A model generated the notes under the pieces. It made no database searches. It was given only the letters and a program-made list of their open reading frames with translations, and was not told where the DNA came from. The position numbers and the translations under genes are program-made. From Romanomermis culicivorax (Eukaryota; Nematoda; Enoplea; Mermithida; Mermithidae), in assembly GCA_963922205.1 (NCBI GenBank), contig CAWUHX010000066.1, positions 372,001-436,000 on the forward strand: DNA of 64,000 nucleotides, read 5' to 3'. Positions 60,606-64,000 of this stretch are shown one piece after another; within the stretch, counting starts at the first letter, position 1; every line of letters starts with the position of its first letter.

Positions 60606-61799
60606 GACTAGTCCTATATTTTGAAAATTAAAATTAAATTCTGTTTCATAAAAATAAGAGCTACAAGTTATTTTTACAATTCCTACAAGTAAAGTATCTA
60701 CCAGTCCTACAATAGTAGCTTACCCGTTGGCGTTGCATAAAACTGTTATTTACAAGCTACGTGTTGCAAGTAGTTGTCACAGGTCCTGCCAGTAAATGTC
60801 TTGGGAATCCTACAATTGTGGCTACAACTCGGTGTTGAATAAAATCCTCGGCATCAAGCTTCAAACTATCAGTGGAACTCGCCAATTTAACACAGGGACT
60901 ACAAGGCTTAAATACCCGTTACAAGTACGACGTTGCACGAAATTACTAGTCCTACAACTGCCAGTCGCTAGTTACTAGTGTGCCACGTTAAAATTTAAGA
61001 GTCGATCCTGAATTTTGATGCTGCAAACTTTGTCAAAATTCTATATCTTTCCTTTAACTCATTAACTTTAGTTTATTAGGCTTTGAAAAGTATTCATTTC
61101 TCTACTGAATCATGGTTTTTATTCCATTTAATCCGTAAAACTTATCTCGCATCTTGAAGTACTGCAAAAGTATCTCAAATCCGTGCAGTTACTCTTGTTA
61201 CAAGTGCATTTATATGATATTTTGATTTATATGTGCTGTCCAAGAAGATTCGTTTCATTTTGGCTGAGAATGAGCAAATTGTATATGTATCTATGATTTT
61301 TGGCCAACATGAATTTTGCGTTGTTTAGTGGTCAAAGTACTGGTGATAAGGAGATTTAAGCAGATCAAGTATATCGTCAGAGAACATTTCGGCCTAGAAT
61401 AAATTTCAACCGAACGCTTGGTAAAAATGTAGAACTATTTAGATTATCAGATCCTGATATTGACAAATTAATTTAATTCATTGGCCCATCTTCCTTAACA
61501 CCACAGCAAAAAATTCGACTTGGCTTTAGATTTTTAAGCCTTCGGGAGACTTTTTTGCAATGCTCCTCCTACAAGAGTTTTATGCAACGCTAACTGGTTA
61601 CGGCGGTAGTAACTGTTGGACCGACCATGGGAAAGTTTTGTTACAGTCCTTTTGTAAAATGGTACGTTGACTAGTAATTATGCCAATTTACTTGTAGCTT
61701 GTAGCCGACAGCCGGCATTTAGTTATGCAACACCCATTTGTTGAACTTGTAACTACGAATATTTGTAGCTTGTAAGCTTTATAAAACAGGGACTAGACA
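60606..61799. mobile_element. Probable TIR element with CTACAAGT-rich arms
   Basis: The left arm (ACTAGTCC, CTGTTTCATAAA, GAGCTACAAGTT) recurs inverted on the right (CAAGCTACAAATA, CTGTTTTATAAAG, TCTAGTCC in complement). Both subterminal regions are rich in CTACAAGTA-like motifs. No coding sequence and no clear target duplication, so the limits are approximate. Confidence 0.4.
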
Positions 61800-64000
61800 T
61801 AATTTTCAAAAATAGAGAAAACTGACCAAGTAATTAACCAAGTTTTAACCAAGTCAATGGCATTTTGAGTGAAAAATATTCATTTCTGCATTTTTGTGAA
61901 TTGTTGTGAATGATTATTTGTGTGCAAAATAAAAAGAAGACATCTCAACTAGCCTCTTTTTCTCCAACCTACCATAACCCGTGATGCTAATGAAGATCAA
62001 CCATATATTCTACCTCTCGGAGTCAATTGCGTAAAAAAATTTCAATAGTTAAGCCCTATTCAGAAATGGAAAAAATCCTGGGATTTTTGTTGCCGATAAT
62101 CGGCGGCTGCACTTCTGAATTGGGCTTTATGCACCACGAAAAACAGAAAGAAACGGAATGCACTATTCTTACTAGAAAGCGAAGTTTCTGCAAGTGACAT
62201 CGGAAATAAATTTGATGGTTCGCCTTTCGAAATGTTTAATGACAACGGGGAGGCCGAAACCATTTCGAAATGCTTAATGAGAACGGGGAGGCCGAAACCA
62301 TCATGCTTATCCATTTTTGATTTGAATAGAACTGTTTAGATACTTGAGTGCTACTTGAGAAATCCTGACCAATAAACAGGTTATCGATGGAAATTTGCAG
62401 TTCTGTCTGCCGATCACGGACGAGGAAATTTTATTTTCATACATGACAGTAATATGCTTACGGGTATCTCCTTGTTGAAATTACTTTCTTAGTACCGCTG
62501 CATCTATAATGTCAAGATAAATGACTGCAGAAGAAAAAGCATCTGGGCAATAAAGCACATTTTACATCTTCTTGACGTCAAACCGGATCATTTTACAGTT
62601 TTCCAATGGCATCAAAGATGATACGACACAGAAACAGAAGGCTGATGCCCAGAGTCGTAGTCACATCAAATGAATATACTTTGAGGCCGTAGCATAAATC
62701 ACGTAGGCACCCACACTCATGGCAAGCTGTTCGTCAACATGGACAATATTCTCTATTAGGAAACTTAATTTCGCTGGAATTTTAATAAACAGACCCATAT
62801 TTTCGAAGAAAAAAATTTAATTACAGTTAATGTATGAGTTTTTGTCCTCGAAAATGTCTATTTCGGAAAGTAATATCTTGAAAAATACGTCAAGGATAAC
62901 GTTGACTATATTCGTATTCGAAATGCACGTTCAAACTGTTATGGAGGATTTTTGTTTTTTTCTCTTTTCCTCAAATTCCAATATCCGTCACATTTCACAC
63001 ACTAAAAGTACTCGGGTTATTGAATGAGAATGAGGGTCATTTTGGAGGAAAAAATTACGACCAGCGATGAAATAAATTTCCCCAATAAATCGTTGAAATT
63101 TCTTGTGTAGCGCATTTAGCTATCGGCACGGTTCTATCCAAATTAAAGATGATGCGTTTCTGCGATTTTAGCCTCCCTGTGCTCATGAATAAACTGAGCA
63201 TTTTTGTTACAGTATAATGTTTTCCCCTCCGTGAATATTGGGCGTCAAATTGAATCTACTTCTTTTGTCGTCGCTGCGTCGACCATTTCAAAGTAAATTA
63301 ACTATCCTTCTATATGTAGAAGTTTCAATCGTTAAATTTAGTTAAATAATCCTTATATGCACTCCCCTCAACTTAATAGAATAAAATTTATTCTGTAGGT
63401 TGTGTTAAATCTGTTTGGAACCTGCCAAATCATTTAAAAATAGAAAAAAAACATTTCGATGGTCACCTATATGGTCTTCAATCGGATTTACGTGAAAGCA
63501 TAACTCCTAGAAGTTTGAATACTATTCAAGCACGCTTCCCAAATCCCCTCCCCCCAAAAAAACTTCCCAAAATTATTCACACACACTTCCCAAAAAATAA
63601 GAGAGTAACTTTAGAATGTATTTCTAACGAAGTTTGGTCACTGACAAAAAGGAATTGACCTTCAGACAAGTTAAACACCATGTTTAAATTTCATGTCAAT
63701 CGAAAGTAGGCAAAGGATCATAAAAAGTATGCAGATCTGCTTCTTGTCCTGCAGATTGGAAAGGAAGATATCAAGCCGAAACATGAGAGCAACTCAAAAA
63801 TGTCTTCTTAAAAATGTATTTATGAACTTGTTCCAATTGTTCCGAGTGTATCGACTGTCCAACCGTATCGTTTGTCCCACTGTATCGATTATGTCACCGA
63901 ATTTTAAGTAGGTGTATCGATTGCCACACCTGCACTGCACATGGAAATGCAAAAAGTTTTCTATTATTCAGGGGCCGGTTTCACCAAAGTAGTATAAGCT
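61800..64000. other. Right flank, no recognised gene
   Basis: Holds a small inverted pair AAGCCCTATTCAGAA/TTCTGAATTGGGCTT (62053-62127), a 38-bp duplication (62228-62303, CGGGGAGGCCGAAACCAT twice) and GTATCGATTGTC-type repeats at 63847-63930. The start of a GGGGCCGGTTTCACC MITE lies at 63973, cut by the window end. Confidence 0.45.

Overview
The window looks like a repeat-rich, AT-rich animal genome, most probably a nematode. Its host genes are three divergent seven-transmembrane receptors that resemble the nematode Sra/Srab/Sre chemoreceptor superfamily, plus a very short small heat-shock protein like the nematode Hsp12 group. The species cannot be named from the sequence. Starts and exons below come from reading splice sites and frames by eye.

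Host genes. The three receptor genes are paralogues in one head-to-tail array on the minus strand: A (60062-54747), B (35879-30391) and C (24721-5714). Each is rebuilt from three exons with phase-2 introns. Exon 2 is exactly 462 nt in all three, and the proteins are about 413, 415 and 408 aa. Gene C is stretched to 19 kb by insertions in both introns. A two-exon sHSP gene of about 96 aa (27110-28481, plus strand) sits between B and C.

Mobile elements make up most of the rest. A 7.9-kb Ty3/gypsy element (14263-22209) with intact gag and pol and near-identical LTRs sits in intron 1 of gene C. A decayed 13.5-kb Ty3/gypsy element (40384-53922, minus strand) lies between A and B. After integrase it carries an extra module of about 4 kb that begins with a DEDD-type 3'-5' exonuclease domain. 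Both elements have gag and pol in the same frame, separated by one stop codon. Both have 4-bp target-site duplications.

The most unusual objects are two tiny LTR-type elements (7593-8006 and 25732-26178). Each has about 187-bp terminal repeats starting TGTTGAG or TGTTAAG and ending CTCAACA, a 42-bp interior, a 4-bp target duplication and a tRNA-like gene inside each repeat. The tRNA cloverleaf is perfect in both repeats of the second copy. They look like terminal-repeat retrotransposons in miniature with a built-in pol III unit, similar in logic to the plant Cassandra elements that carry 5S RNA.

Other DNA-transposon relics include hAT-like elements with 8-bp duplications (2506-3477, 4768-5573), foldback-like elements whose inverted ends are arrays of 16-17-bp repeats (7401-9617, about 37217-40132), a MITE family ending TTAAGGGTCATTTATAC, mariner-like MITEs, a 97-bp satellite and a long (ACT)n tract. 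Stretches of unique sequence without a recognisable gene are listed as such.
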